Assembly (NCBI RefSeq): GCF_023091745.1
Contig: NC_068933.1
Location: forward strand, 22,014,001 to 22,078,000
From: Budorcas taxicolor
Taxonomy: Eukaryota; Chordata; Mammalia; Artiodactyla; Bovidae
Direction of reading: 5' to 3'
Length of the DNA: 64,000 nt
Of the stretch, positions 44,466-55,138 are shown one piece after another. The translations under genes were made by a program, and so were the position numbers. Each line of letters starts with the position of its first letter. Positions within the stretch are counted from its first letter, which is position 1. The notes under the pieces are model-generated. The model made no database searches. It was not told the DNA's origin and worked only from the letters and a program-made list of their open reading frames with translations.

Positions 44466-45256
44466 TAGTTCAGTCGCTCAGTCGTGTCTGACTCTTTGCG
44501 ATCCCATGAATCGCAGCACGCCAGGCCTCCCTGTCCATCACCATCTCCCGGAGTTCACTCAGACTCATGTCCATCGAGTCCATGATGCCATCCAGCCATC
44601 TCATCCTCTATCGTCGCCTTCTCCTCCTGCCCCCAATCCCTCCCAGCATCAGAGTCTTTTCCAATGAGTCAACTCTTCACATGAGGTGGCCAAAGGACTG
44701 GAGCTTCAGCTTTAGCATCATTCCTTCCAAAGAAATCCCAGGGCTGATCTCCTTTAGGATGGACTGGTTGGATCTCCTTGCAGTCCAAGGGACTCTCAAG
44801 AGTCTTCTCCAACACCACACTTCAAATGCATCAATTCTTTGGCGCTCAGCTTTCTTCACAGTCCAACTCTCACATGCATACATGACCACAGGAAAAACCA
44901 TAGCCTTGACTAGACAGACCTTAGTCAGCAAAGTAATGTCTCTGCTTTTAAATATACTATCTAGGTTGGTCATAACTTTTCTTCCAAGGAGTAAGCATCT
45001 TTTAATTTCATGGCTGCAGTCACCATCTGCAGTGATTTTGGAGCCCAAAACAATAAAGTCTGACACTGTTTCCACTGTTTCCCCATCTATTTCCCATGAA
45101 CTGATGGGACCAGATGCCATGATCTTCGTTTTCTGAATGTTGAGCTTTAAGCCAACTTTTTCGCTCTCCTCTTTCACTTTCATCAAGAGGCCTTTTATTT
45201 CCTCTTCACTTTCTGCCATAAGGGTGGTGTCATCTGCGTATCTGAGGTTATTGATA
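44466..45256 (-). mobile_element. BovB LINE 3' part inside L1
   Basis: Antisense, about 790 bp, from TAGTTCAGTCGCTCAGTCG to the YADD region (CATCTGCGTATCTGAGG, then TTATTGAT). L1 sequence continues on both sides. Confidence 0.94.
44677..45219 (-). pseudogene. BovB ORF2 thumb and C-terminal domain, 180 codons open
   Basis: The frame starts just after YADD at MAESEEEIKGLLMKVKEESE, continues through KIMASGPISSWEIDGETVET, ITLLTKVCLVKAMVFPVVMY and WRRLLRVPWTARRSNQS, and ends at LKLQSFGHLM, where a stop replaces the Arg codon found in other copies (HLMRRVDS). Confidence 0.88.
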
Positions 45257-45905
45257 AGAGTTCCCTTTTCTTCATATTCTTGTGAACACCTTTTTTTTTC
45301 TTGTCTTTTTGATGATAGCCATTCTGATAGGTCTGAGATGATGACTCATTATGGTCTTGATTTGCATTTCTCTCATGAATAGTTGTATTAAGCATTTTTT
45401 TTTCATGTACCTGTTCACCATTTGTATGCCTTCATTAGAAAAATGTCTATTCTGTTCTTCTGCCAATTTTTTAATAGAACTTTTTGATTTTCCATTATTG
45501 AGTTCTTTACTCTTTATTGAGTTCTTGACATTAACTTAACCTTATCAGCCATGTCGTGTACAAATATATTCTCCCTTTCTGTACATTGCCTTTCACTTTG
45601 TTTATGGTTTCCTCTACTGTGCAAAAGTTTTTTTTACTTTGGTACATGTCCCACTTTTTTTTTTTTTTTTTTTGGTTTTATTGCCTTTGCTTTTTGTGTC
45701 AAATCCAAAATAAAGAATCCTCACCAAAATCAATGTCAAGTAGCTTACCACCTACATTTTCATCTAAAAGTTTCATGTCTTATTTTCAAGTCTAATCTCT
45801 TTTGAAATGGTTTTTTTGGTTTATGGTGTAAGTAGGGTTTCAATTTCATTTTTTTGCACATGGCCATTTGGTATTACCGACTTCATTCATTGAGGAGATT
45901 ATCCT

Positions 45906-46403
45906 TCCTTGAACTGAGTGGCAGCTGCTTCCAAAGCCCAGGCTGCAAATGTCTCCTTCTAGGGAGACACAGGCAACCTGAAGCAGGGCACAGGGAGAAT
46001 GTGAATACAATGCCCACTCACCTCTGCATTCTCAGGCAACAGGCACAGTCATCCACACAGATGTGCTAAATTAGAAGCCTAACCTCCGGGCATTAGTTTT
46101 TGGAGTATATTCTTTCAAGGAAAAACTTGGAGATATGCATTTCTATTTGGACCCTTTTCGTGAGGTACTAGCCAGAGCTGATCCTCGTGAAACCATTAAA
46201 AACGCTTCCTTTGTTTGCTATAGTCACATGGATTTCATGGGCATAAATGCTGGTGGCTTTCAGAGCTATGTGTTCATTCTTAAGATAAAAGTCTTAAAAG
46301 TTAGGATAGTAAATGTTGGACTCAAACCCTTCTCTCCTCAGGGAGGAACTGGGGGTTTCCTCTCAACTGAGAGTTTCCTCTCTACTATGTATTTCTGTGC
46401 CAT
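45906..46403. other. Left flank of the ERV, unrecognised
   Basis: A 104-codon plus frame at 46135-46449 runs into the LTR, so its end is accidental. It contains YSHMDFMGINAGGFQSYVF and I do not recognise it. Nothing else is seen. Confidence 0.35.
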
Positions 46404-46408
46404 GGGTG
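46404..46408. repeat. ERV target duplication, left
   Basis: GGGTG immediately outside the LTR, matched by 53042-53046. Confidence 0.85.
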
Positions 46409-46821
46409 TGTTATGCCCAGAGTCCGAGTCCCCAAAACTGAGAGAATAAGACGTCCACAGCAATGCAAAAGCATAAAGGGGTTTATTGCTAGCTCAAGTT
46501 AGGGCCCAGGTTTCATCCAGCACAGTGGAATCCGACAAGGGCCCCCAGCTCTGAATCTCATTTACTTTTATACAGACGGCTTTTTGTTTTTGTAACAGCA
46601 TAGCTGATTGGTTAAACCGTACGTGCGCGCGGGACTTTTAAACCTCGCATCCCTATCTGGATTGGCTTGGGTCTGGCGCGAGCGGTGGGCTACGGGGATT
46701 TTTCTGATTGGTCTAGCTACACTGTCTGCGGGAGTTCCCAGTGCCTCAGCTTTCCTAGAGACTAAACCTCAGGCCTAGCCTGCCCCTTAGAGCCTGTCCT
46801 GGCTCCAGTTTGGTCCTAACA
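46409..46821 (-). repeat. ERV 3' LTR
   Basis: 413 bp. On the minus strand a TATAAAA word (46566-46572) is preceded by three CCAAT boxes and followed by an AATAAA poly(A) signal (46482-46487). Contains the GC-rich stretch GTACGTGCGCGCGGG in complement. Confidence 0.95.
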
Positions 46822-46832
46822 TTCCCCCCTGT
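46822..46832 (-). promoter_or_regulatory. ERV polypurine tract
   Basis: The minus strand reads CAGGGGGGAAT directly before the 3' LTR, the usual plus-strand priming site. Confidence 0.85.
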
Positions 46833-46926
46833 CTTCAGCTACATAGAGGAATCTTCCTCTTTATTTTGGGGCAGGGCCTGACACTGTTGCCTCAGTACTA
46901 GTACCTGGACTGTATTGATGTGCTCC

Positions 46927-47215
46927 TTAACAAATGTGATGTCTATTTAGGATACAGGGGCCAAGAGTGAGAATCAGTAGTAGCACCATGAGAGGGCCCA
47001 CCAGGGTGGAAATCAGCGTTGCTAACCATGGGGACTGTTGGAACCAGGACTCAAACCATCCCTGTTGGGCCTCTCGCTCTCTTTTCTGTTGGGCTAGCCC
47101 TTTCCTTACTTTGGCCATAGATTTTTTATTACCCCTGAGTGATTTACATAAAAACAATGTTTTTCCCCTAACGCAGTACATAAGCCCCCTGAGAGACTTC
47201 ATACTCAAGATACTT
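46927..47215 (-). pseudogene. env: ERV env remnant, C-terminal transmembrane subunit
   Basis: A 93-codon minus frame whose last 60 or so residues match the end of gammaretroviral TM proteins: a charged heptad-like stretch, a QQGWFESWF block, the SPWLATLIS start of the membrane anchor, a hydrophobic segment and a GPCILN end. The first 30 residues are out of frame relative to the family, so the cysteine motif region that should precede is split by a frameshift. The surface subunit, signal peptide and most of TM are absent. No entry function is possible. Confidence 0.88.
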
Positions 47216-50200
47216 TTTGGGAATTGGGGCGGAGGTCTCTTTCTTCTGTAACTTCTTCCTGCTGTGCATGGGTGTAGGCCTGCCTAAAAGAGCAGAAGTC
47301 TCTCTCTACCTGATCTAAGTTGGGGTTTTCCACATCTGAAACCAGCTTCTACCCTTGTAGTAACAGCAATTTAGTTGGCCCCTCTCAGAGATGAAATAGA
47401 CAAGGGCCAAACAGGAGACCTAACAGGATGGTCATCTCTGGTCCCCGGAAACAGAAGGCAACATTTGGGGTGAGGGTTGCAGACTTTGTGACCCCTTCTG
47501 ATGGGTTGGTGGTGAGGCAACAGAGCGGTGCTCCAGGAATCTTGTGTTCAGTCTGAAGTTACCATCTTCCACCTGGGTGGGGACTCAAAGACTTTGTTAT
47601 GCATATTTCTTTGAGTAGGAACCAGGACTCTGTCTGGAGGCTATACCAACCTTTGATTGTTTCTGTTTTTGTATCCCCTCCCTTCCCTGATTAGCAATTG
47701 TTTGAATCTATGCTTTGGAATTCAGGGAAGGCCAAGGAGGCTGAACAAAGTCTATATCCTACAGATAAGAAATGGAGAACACAGAACAGATCTGCACTCC
47801 AAAGCCCCACAGAGTCCCGCTCAGGTTTAATTTTAGGGAACTAGGCAACTATGACTGTGATAACTTCCTTCAAAATGGGGCATAGGACTGCCCCAGCTTG
47901 GAGTATAGACACTGAATCGGAAGTATTTCTGAGTTCCAAGTTTTAGATCTGAGTCTTGTATGATTAAAATCCTAATCTCATTTCTTTTTAGAAGAATAGG
48001 TCTGAAACCCAGTCTGGACCTGGCACTTCAGGGAGACTTGTAGCCATGTAGCCAGTTGCCTAGTTTTATAAAAAGTCAGGTTAGTAGCTTCCAGCAGACA
48101 TTGTTTTGAAAATGGTGGCATCCAAGCCTGACACAACTCAGAAAACTCAAGTGTTTAGCAATACAAGGTCTAATCTGAAAGTACATCCATAGCATCACCT
48201 AGTTATTTCCCAGGATATCTGAACCATAGCTATTCTATTTTGACTTTTAACTGTAAACTTTTTCTTAATAGCCAAAGCAGATTTTACCGTTAATGACATC
48301 AGTGTTTCTCTAGGTATGAGAAGATGCAAGAATTGGGACTCATAAAATCTTTTCCTGAAAAGATCTAACTATCTGAAGGCCTGTTCTGCCAGTTTTTCTC
48401 AGAGCACAGAGTGTCTCATTCCTGATTTTCACCCTGAACTCCTTTCAGGGGCGTTGAAAGTCAGCAGTTGCAGCGGCCATGATTTAATCTTTGTAGATGC
48501 AGATGGCGAGTGTCAGTCTTCAGTTGGCAGAGCCCCCTTTTGCTCATAAACTTGACCATGATTATGAGGGGGGCACTTCATGACCATTTTATCCCATGGT
48601 GCTGAGAGTGTCCATTCTCAGGTAAACAGGCCACTCAATGTGCTGTTACTGGACTAGGCCATGAAACAGTATCTAAAATTCTCTGGACCACCTGTCTTAC
48701 TAGCTTTTTGGTCCAGGAAAATATTCCTTCTTGCTGCTTCTTGCCATATCTAGAGTTACACTGTTACCATCATTGATCTCATATGGGACTATATATTGTT
48801 CTATTAGAGGCCTCACACACACATATTGGACAGTGTAAGAAACAGCAATTTTGTAAAACAGGGGAAACACAAATAACATAGCCAGCAGTATTAGTAAAGT
48901 CACAAGTAAGACTTATGTTAAGAACTTCCATTAGATGTAGCCCAGTATAGCTTTAGGTCATCTGACTTAGTCTGTCTTGTAGAATCTTTCTTTTAGGGAA
49001 ATTATATATTGGCACCATCTATAAGGCACATAGCCCAGTTTTTTAGTGTTACTAGACTGATTATCTTTAGTATGGTTTACTTATTTATTTATTTTTTCCA
49101 ACAGAGGAGACTTTAAACCTAAATTATTGTAGCCTGGTATTATCTATATAAATTCATCCCATAATTGTGGGAGATTTTTTTCTTCTTTGTGGAAACTTTT
49201 CTTGTTCTGATTGAGCTTGGGTAGTAGAAAAAAGCTCAAATTTATAGCCAGAGTCAGATCAGGCATTATTAATTGGCCCAGTGAGGGGATCCTATTTAGT
49301 AATACCATAGTGACCTGAATATGACTATAATTTTTAAGTAATCTTTCTCAGGGCCAACCAGTTAGAGTCTGGTAGTAGAGAAATTTACCAAGGTAACCCA
49401 GAACTAGACACAGATAATTGGCCACAAACCCAACAATTGGATTGATTTTTAAAACTAGCATAGGATCAGGCCTATGATAGAAAGGCATTTGACTTATATG
49501 CAAAGGTCTAAGAAGTCAAGAAAACATAAATAATCATACAAATCAGCTCCAGCATCTTGGGGAAGCTGTCTACCTCTGATGTTGTCATCTTCTCATCCTG
49601 GTGTGTAGTTTCTCCTGATAAAAAAAGTCCTTCTATTCATGTTGGAGACAGTCCCTTAAATTATGTCTTTTTCCAGTCCTGGTTGCAGGTCATGTGGCAT
49701 CTGATCTTCATCCAAAGGAAGATTACTGAGATAAGCTTCAGAAACAAACTTAGGGTGTTCTTCAAGAATTCAATTAAATTTTACATTAACATCACATAAC
49801 AGCAAAGAACTAACAGATGAGTCTTACTAGATGCAGACCTCCATTAACAAACTGGTATTTAACATTTCGAAATATCTTTTTTTCCTTAAAGTTACCCTTA
49901 TTTTTATTAAATATAACCAAATTAAGGCTAGTTTGTTTGCAAAATAGGTCTGTTTTCACTGATTTTGGTCTGATGATTTTTATAACCATAATTGATTATA
50001 GGCTTTTTATTTTGCTGAAACATTTATAGAGTCTCAGACTGAACTTTTAAAATAAAACAGGGCTGGGAAACTCACACCAGAGGCTTATCACAGATTTTGC
50101 CTAACAAATCTAGGTGAATTTTTCCCTTTTTAAGGTCTCAAAAATTTCTTGAGATTTTTGTATCCGTGAGATAAACTTCCTAACTCATTTGATAAACTTA

Positions 50201-51650
50201 CTGGAAACCTAAGAACTTCCAATTTTTGGAGGAGTCAGATAGAAAATATAATTGTTTTGTTTATAATGTTTAATTTTACCAAAGTATTGTCATAATTAGT
50301 TTGAGAGGAAGATTTCCCCTACTCCCTGAAAACATAACATTCAACCCCATAATTTTTCAGATAGAAACCATAAAAGTTATAAGCATATTCACTGGTTCAT
50401 TTAGTCCTTTTGCCAACTTTTGTGAAGTCATCAGGTTTTCCATTAAAATACCAGGACATGTCAGAATGTTAAGAACTCCATATAATTTTTAGGATATCTG
50501 TATTAGTAATTTTACCCTACATTATAATATGAGCAGATGTATTACTCATTTGATAATCTTTTTTATGTCATTTAACCAACCAAATAAACACAGTTTAATA
50601 TCTGTATTTGGGATGCTTCAGGGGCCCTCTGAAGCACCCCAAAGTTAGCTAGAAGCCAAAAGTGCTTCATAGAATGATGTAGGAAGTTTTGTCAACAAAT
50701 ATCAGAAAGGTTTCGAGCACTCGGTCAGATGGGACTATAGGTCACTGTGAAACAATAGCTATTCACTCAGCCAAAGTAACAATATGGGATTTCAGAGGCA
50801 AATACAGAACAGACCATTTAAGAGGCAAATGAACTTAAATCTATTGTCAAATGCAGTTCAACATCTGAAGAAAGTGTGTCCTTTTAACAGAGAGAAAAGC
50901 CAAATTCAAGTTTTTGCACCAGCTTATTTTCAGTCATTAACAATACCAAATTTCTTTAGCTTCTTTGTAAGAGGAAACTAATGTTCAGTAATAAATGTTT
51001 CAAAATTTTACTCTATTTGGAAATGAGCTAAGCTAGTCAGTGAACTTCCATCACTTAGTTTAGCACAACCCAATTCAAGTTACCCCAATTTGGACAGACT
51101 ATTTCAGACAGACATTCCTAAAGCATAATTATTCTTAATAGAGTTTATCTAAAAGCTCGTATCTCATTTACATTTTTTAGAAGTTTTTTTTTACTTGAGG
51201 TAATTGTCTTGTTGACAAACGTAACAGATATAATATTTAACATATTAAACCTAGGTACAATGAAAATATTTTTTTTTCATGTTAAGTACTCCAAGACATG
51301 TCTATATTAAATAGGTCAACAAACAAACATTAATATCAGGTATTTAACACTGAATATTTCCCAGTTCACATAAACCTGGAATTTATTGTTTAATTTAGAA
51401 TTACTTGATTTGTAAGCACTTAACTTTTTTTAAGCCAAATAAATAGATCTCATATACAAATTAACCTCAAAAATATTACCCAGAGACAGAGACATACCAA
51501 GACATATTTAGACAGACACAGTGCAAGATCTAGCTTCAAGTTTGTTTGGTTTTTTTTTTTCCTCAGTGTCAGGAGTTAGAAATGGTCTAGATAAGTGTTC
51601 CTGAGAGGCCTGGTCTCAAAGCACGGGGAAAAAAAAAATCAAGTTCTAAC
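47216..51650 (-). other. ERV interior without recognisable genes
   Basis: About 4.4 kb, AT-rich especially at 49.6-51.6 kb. Only frames under 85 codons, none with protease, RT or integrase motifs that I can see. A 67-codon minus frame at 48700-48903 begins with a hydrophobic stretch but resembles no family I know. Several T- and A-runs occur (near 51188, 51270, 51550 and 51630). Confidence 0.6.
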
Positions 51651-51768
51651 AAATGGCGGCAGGTCTAAACCACATGGTGGCCAGACAAAGCAAAGTGGCC
51701 ATCAAAAATCACTACACAGATCACAGAGTTAAAACACACACATATAAACCTGGCAGTCCTCATCAAAG

Positions 51769-51841
51769 TGAAAGTGAAGTCACTCAGTCGTATCAGACTG
51801 TTTGCGACCTGTGGACTGTAGCCCACCAAGCCTTTCCGTAA
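51769..51841 (-). mobile_element. Short Bov-A/Bov-tA 3' fragment inside the ERV
   Basis: Antisense: GTGAAGTCACTCAGTCG to GGACTGTAGCCCACCAAGCC, 73 bp. The word catcaaag flanks it at 51761-51768 and 51842-51849. Confidence 0.85.
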
Positions 51842-51849
51842 CATCAAAG

Positions 51850-52400
51850 ATTTTAAGGGAGGAAAGGAAGCCAGGTTGAAAGAAGAAGGGGGAGGAGGCG
51901 GTAGAGGGGGCAAAAGGGGTGGCCTTACAGACGTCTCCTGCCACCTACAGATACCCAGGCCTTACGGGACTTTTCCCTGGGCTTCCAGAGAAGGGAGGAC
52001 TGGAACTCGGCCCTACCAGAAATCAGAACCAGAATTTGAGTTTTTTGCCAAGAGGGGATGATCAGTCTCCAATCCTCAGCTCAGGCTGAGGGCCCTTCGA
52101 CCAGATTTTTGCGTCCAGGACCAGGGGACTAGAAAAACAGGGAAGGATAGGAAGGGTTAAGGAGAGGAGACAGAGAGGGAAGGGGAGAAAGATCAATAAA
52201 GTCTCTTGTTTCTTACCAGTCGGGGCACTCTGGCCAGTTGTCCGCATCAGGAGGAGACCAGGGACCAAAGGGTCCCAGTTGCGGCCGCTGGATCTGGTCT
52301 ATTAGCAGGCAAGCTGGCCCCTGAGTACCCCGAGTGGTCAGGATGTCAGTCTCGGCTTTTTCACCAATAACGATAGATTTTGTGCCCAGCAGGACATCCA
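51850..52400 (-). pseudogene. ERV leader and possible gag remnant
   Basis: The minus strand has proline-rich short frames (51665-51913 begins MPPLPPPPPSSFNLASFPP) that could be a decayed gag spacer region. Frame 52213-52413 is open for 66 codons but unassigned. No intact gag start or capsid is recognised. Confidence 0.35.
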
Positions 52401-52528
52401 CAGAGCCAGCCACCTCCCCAGCACAATGCCAGGCCTCAGCCTTACGCTGGACTTAACCAGAAAACAGAGCCAGCCGCCTCCCCAGCACAATGCTGGGCCT
52501 CGGCCTTATGCTGGACTTGACCAGAATT
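52401..52528. repeat. 64-bp tandem duplication in the ERV leader
   Basis: Copies at 52401-52464 and 52465-52528, each starting CAGAGCCAGCC and containing CCCCAGCACAATGC and CTGGACTT. They differ at about 8 sites. Confidence 0.9.
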
Positions 52529-52608
52529 AACACCAGTGTTCAGAGATCTCTCCTCCTAGTGAAGAAACCCCTTCTGCTGGGAGAGTGTTATTCTTCCCAG
52601 TTAAAGGG

Positions 52609-52626
52609 ATACCGGACGAGCCCCCA
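52609..52626 (-). promoter_or_regulatory. ERV primer-binding site, tRNA-Pro type
   Basis: The minus strand reads TGGGGGCTCGTCCGGTAT two bases after the 5' LTR. The known tRNA-Pro site of gammaretroviruses is TGGGGGCTCGTCCGGGAT, so there is one mismatch. Confidence 0.92.
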
Positions 52627-52628
52627 AA

Positions 52629-53041
52629 TGTTATGCCCAGAGTCCGAGTCCCCAAAACTGAGAGAATAAGACGTCCACAGCAATGCAAAAGCATAAAGGG
52701 GTTTATTGCTAGCTCAAGTTAGGGCCCAGGTTTCATCCAGCACAGTGGAATCCGACAAGGGCCCCCAGCTCTGAATCTCATTTACTTTTATACAGACGGT
52801 TTTTTGTTTTTGTAACAGCATAGCTGATTGGTTAAACCGTACGTGCGCGCGGGACTTTTAAACTTCGCATCCCTATCTGGATTGGCTCGGGTCTGGCGCG
52901 GGTCGGGGGCTACGGGGATTTTTCTGATTGGTCTAGCTACACTGTCTGCAGGAGTTCCCAGTGCCTCAGCTTTCCTAGAGACTAAACCTCAGGCCTAGCC
53001 TGCCCCTTAGAGCCTGTCCTGGCTCCAGTTTGGTCCTAACA
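52629..53041 (-). repeat. ERV 5' LTR (promoter copy)
   Basis: 413 bp. Minus-strand U3 has CCAAT boxes at plus positions 52927-52931, 52881-52885 and 52827-52831, a TATAAAA at 52786-52792, and AATAAA at 52702-52707 within the R region. This is a coherent RNA polymerase II promoter pointing leftwards. Confidence 0.95.
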
Positions 53042-53046
53042 GGGTG
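53042..53046. repeat. ERV target duplication, right
   Basis: GGGTG, matching 46404-46408. Confidence 0.85.
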
Positions 53047-53199
53047 AAGCGTGTGGTGAGAGTTTATCTCAGCCTTTCCTATTTCACTGTGGGTATTTTC
53101 TTGTCTACCTGACATATAAGCATTGCTCAGGTAGTTCTTGGATTTTTTTAAAGGCATTTGTCCCTTGTTGGTTGTAGATTCAATGTGTCTATTAAAGGA

Positions 53200-53960
53200 G
53201 CTGAATTTAGGTGCCTCCTGTGTTGCCTCTGAACCTGCAGAAAGGTATCTCAAGGGACTGTGAGGAACTCCAGTTCTTTATGTCTCAGTGCAGAAAGAAT
53301 TCTGTAAGAGGCAAAATGATATTTATAGGTAAGAAGTGATTTACCAGAATAGAGTGCCTATGAGGCTTACAGGAAGGTGGGCAAGAGGGTGACCTGCCCC
53401 AAGAACTTAGTGGGCTACAGTTTTATATTCAAAGGAAAAGTAGGGAGGGGAAGAAGATCACCTTCTTCCTCATTCTTATGTAGACATCAAGCTTCCATCA
53501 TCAGCTGCATCATCAGCTGTTCCACATCAGACAAGGGAGATTTCTTGTCCCTGCATGGTCAAGCTGGGCTATCATGGTGCTACCTAAATTGGCAGACGTG
53601 TGGTAACATATGCTAAATATGGAAAACCATCTCAGCTTTTAGTATAAAATAATAAAAAATTTATATAATATCACCTGTTTCTTATATTTTTGTTTTAGTG
53701 TGCACAGGAGTATGTCCTAACTTCGAGCTCCTTGGGTAGGATGTGGGGCTCATGCCAACATTGTTTTATTGTTTTGGGGCCTGTCTCCTGCTTCTGTTAT
53801 ATGGTTTTGTTGCTAAGCAAGCCTGCTTGGTTTTGTGGTCAAGCACACTTACTTTCTTTAGTTATCATCAACTTACAGGATCTCTCAAACTTTTTCTTTA
53901 CTTAATGCCTTAATGGGATTAACTATTTAATTACCTACTTTGTCCCTTTACTCTGTCCCT
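53200..53960 (-). mobile_element. Possible older LTR
   Basis: The plus strand CTTTATGTCTCAGTGCAGAAAGAATTCTGTAAGAGG followed by an ATTTATAGG word resembles, in complement, the poly(A) and R-U5 part of an ERV LTR (ATAAAT, then GAATTCTTTCTGCACTGAGAC). The ends and family are not fixed. Confidence 0.4.
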
Positions 53961-54534
53961 ATCACCATCCTGAACTAGAACACTTGAAAAAAACAGGAAT
54001 ACTGGAAACTGAAAAAAATACACAAACTAAAAGTTGAGAGACATGTTTTAGTAAACTGACATTGTGAGAATTTCAAGCCTGGGACACAGCATTTCAAATA
54101 ATGCTGACAAATTCTTCTAAGCGAGGCAGGGGAACCAGGATATGTAGGAGTGTTTGCAACAAAGGCCTGATGGTCAGAACATCAAAAGACCATTTTTAAC
54201 TAAAGAAAGCCAGATAACTCAAGTTGATGAAATTAGCATTTTGTTTGTTTGTTTTAATGTATAGGAAGATACAAAGTCTGGGCTCATTGAAACCATTCCT
54301 TTGACATGCCCCTCAGCATCTGGGGCCAGTATCCTGTGTCTTCTCATCTTGAATCCACTTATTGTGCATTGTCAGAGGTGGCTGTAGCAGTTCCTAGATG
54401 GTAGGCAGAATTTGTTTCCATCCTGAGCTACCTCAGGGCTCACCTTCAGAGTGCCTGCAATGTGGTGGCTTGCTGATTGCAATATCCTTTCTTTACTGAT
54501 AACCGCAGGTGACATTCTTAGTTCACACCCTGTT
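53961..54534. other. Spacer, no gene seen
   Basis: Nothing recognised. Confidence 0.4.
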
Positions 54535-55138
54535 CAGTTCAGTTCAGTCTCTCAGTCGTGTCCAACTCTTTGCGACCCCATGGACTGCAGCACGCCAGGC
54601 TTCCCTGTCCTTCACTATGTTCCAGAGTTTGCTCAAACTCATGTCCATTGAGTCAGTGATGCCATCCAACTCTCTCTCTCTCTCTCTGTCATTCCCATCT
54701 CCTCCTGGCCTAAATCTTTCGCAGCATCAGGATCTTTCTAATCAGTCAGCTCTTCGCATCAGGTGGCCAAAGTATTGGCGCTTCAGCTTCAGCATCAGTC
54801 CTTACAAAAAATACTCAGGTTGATTTCCTTTAGGATTAACTGGTTTGATCTCCTTACAGTCCAAGGGACTCTCAAGCACCACAGTTCAAAAGCATCAATT
54901 CTTTGGCAGCCACTCTTCTTTATGGTCCAACTCTCACATCCGCACATGACTACTGAAGAAACCATAGCTTCAACAATATGGAACTTTGTCATCAAAGTGA
55001 TCTCTCTGCTTTTTAATATGCTGTCTAGGTTTGTCGTAGCTTTTGTTCCAGAAGCAAGCACCTTTTGATTTCATGCCTGCAATCACTGTCCACAGTGATT
55101 TTGGAGCCAAAAGAATTAAATCTCCCACAGTTTCCATT
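54535..55138 (-). mobile_element. BovB LINE 3' end
   Basis: Antisense: GTTCAGTTCAGTTCAGTCTC tail complement to TCTCCCACAGTTTCCATTTT, about 600 bp. A (CT)n expansion at 54670-54688 replaces the normal CATCTCATCCTCTGTC block. C-terminal minus frames are broken. Confidence 0.92.

Larger units (their letters stand above)
43318..45905 (-). mobile_element. L1 LINE broken by three later insertions
   Basis: One antisense L1 read in four pieces: 43318-43557 (3' UTR), 43760-44037 (3' UTR), 44260-44460 (end of ORF2) and 45257-45905 (ORF2 upstream). Landmarks run in order: ATCAACTGTAGTCACCATG, TCATGGCTGAATACTATTC, ATGATGCAATAAACATGGAAG, TAGTGACTACTCCAACTTG, AGAGTTCCCTTTTCTTC, GATAGCCATTCTGATAGG, TTTATGGTTTCCTCTACTG. 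A T20 run sits at 45655-45674. Confidence 0.9.
46409..53041 (-). mobile_element. Class I (gammaretrovirus-like) ERV, two LTRs, non-coding interior
   Basis: A 6.6-kb provirus in minus orientation. The 413-bp LTRs (52629-53041 as 5', 46409-46821 as 3') start TG and end CA and differ at 8 sites. A tRNA-Pro-type primer site adjoins the 5' LTR and a G-rich polypurine tract adjoins the 3' LTR. Of the genes, only a frame-damaged env transmembrane end is recognisable, with a possible gag-like stretch near the other end. No protease, polymerase or integrase frame is seen. It is dead as a virus. The youth of the LTRs with the decayed interior suggests a non-autonomous family copied with proteins from elsewhere. 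Confidence 0.93.

Noticed and set aside
46135..46449. 104-codon plus frame entering the LTR
   Set aside because: Its end is made by the LTR, so it is not an ancestral gene. No family is recognised.
48700..48903. Hydrophobic 67-codon minus frame in the ERV interior
   Set aside because: It might suggest a signal peptide or an accessory gene, but the length fits chance in AT-rich DNA and nothing supports translation.
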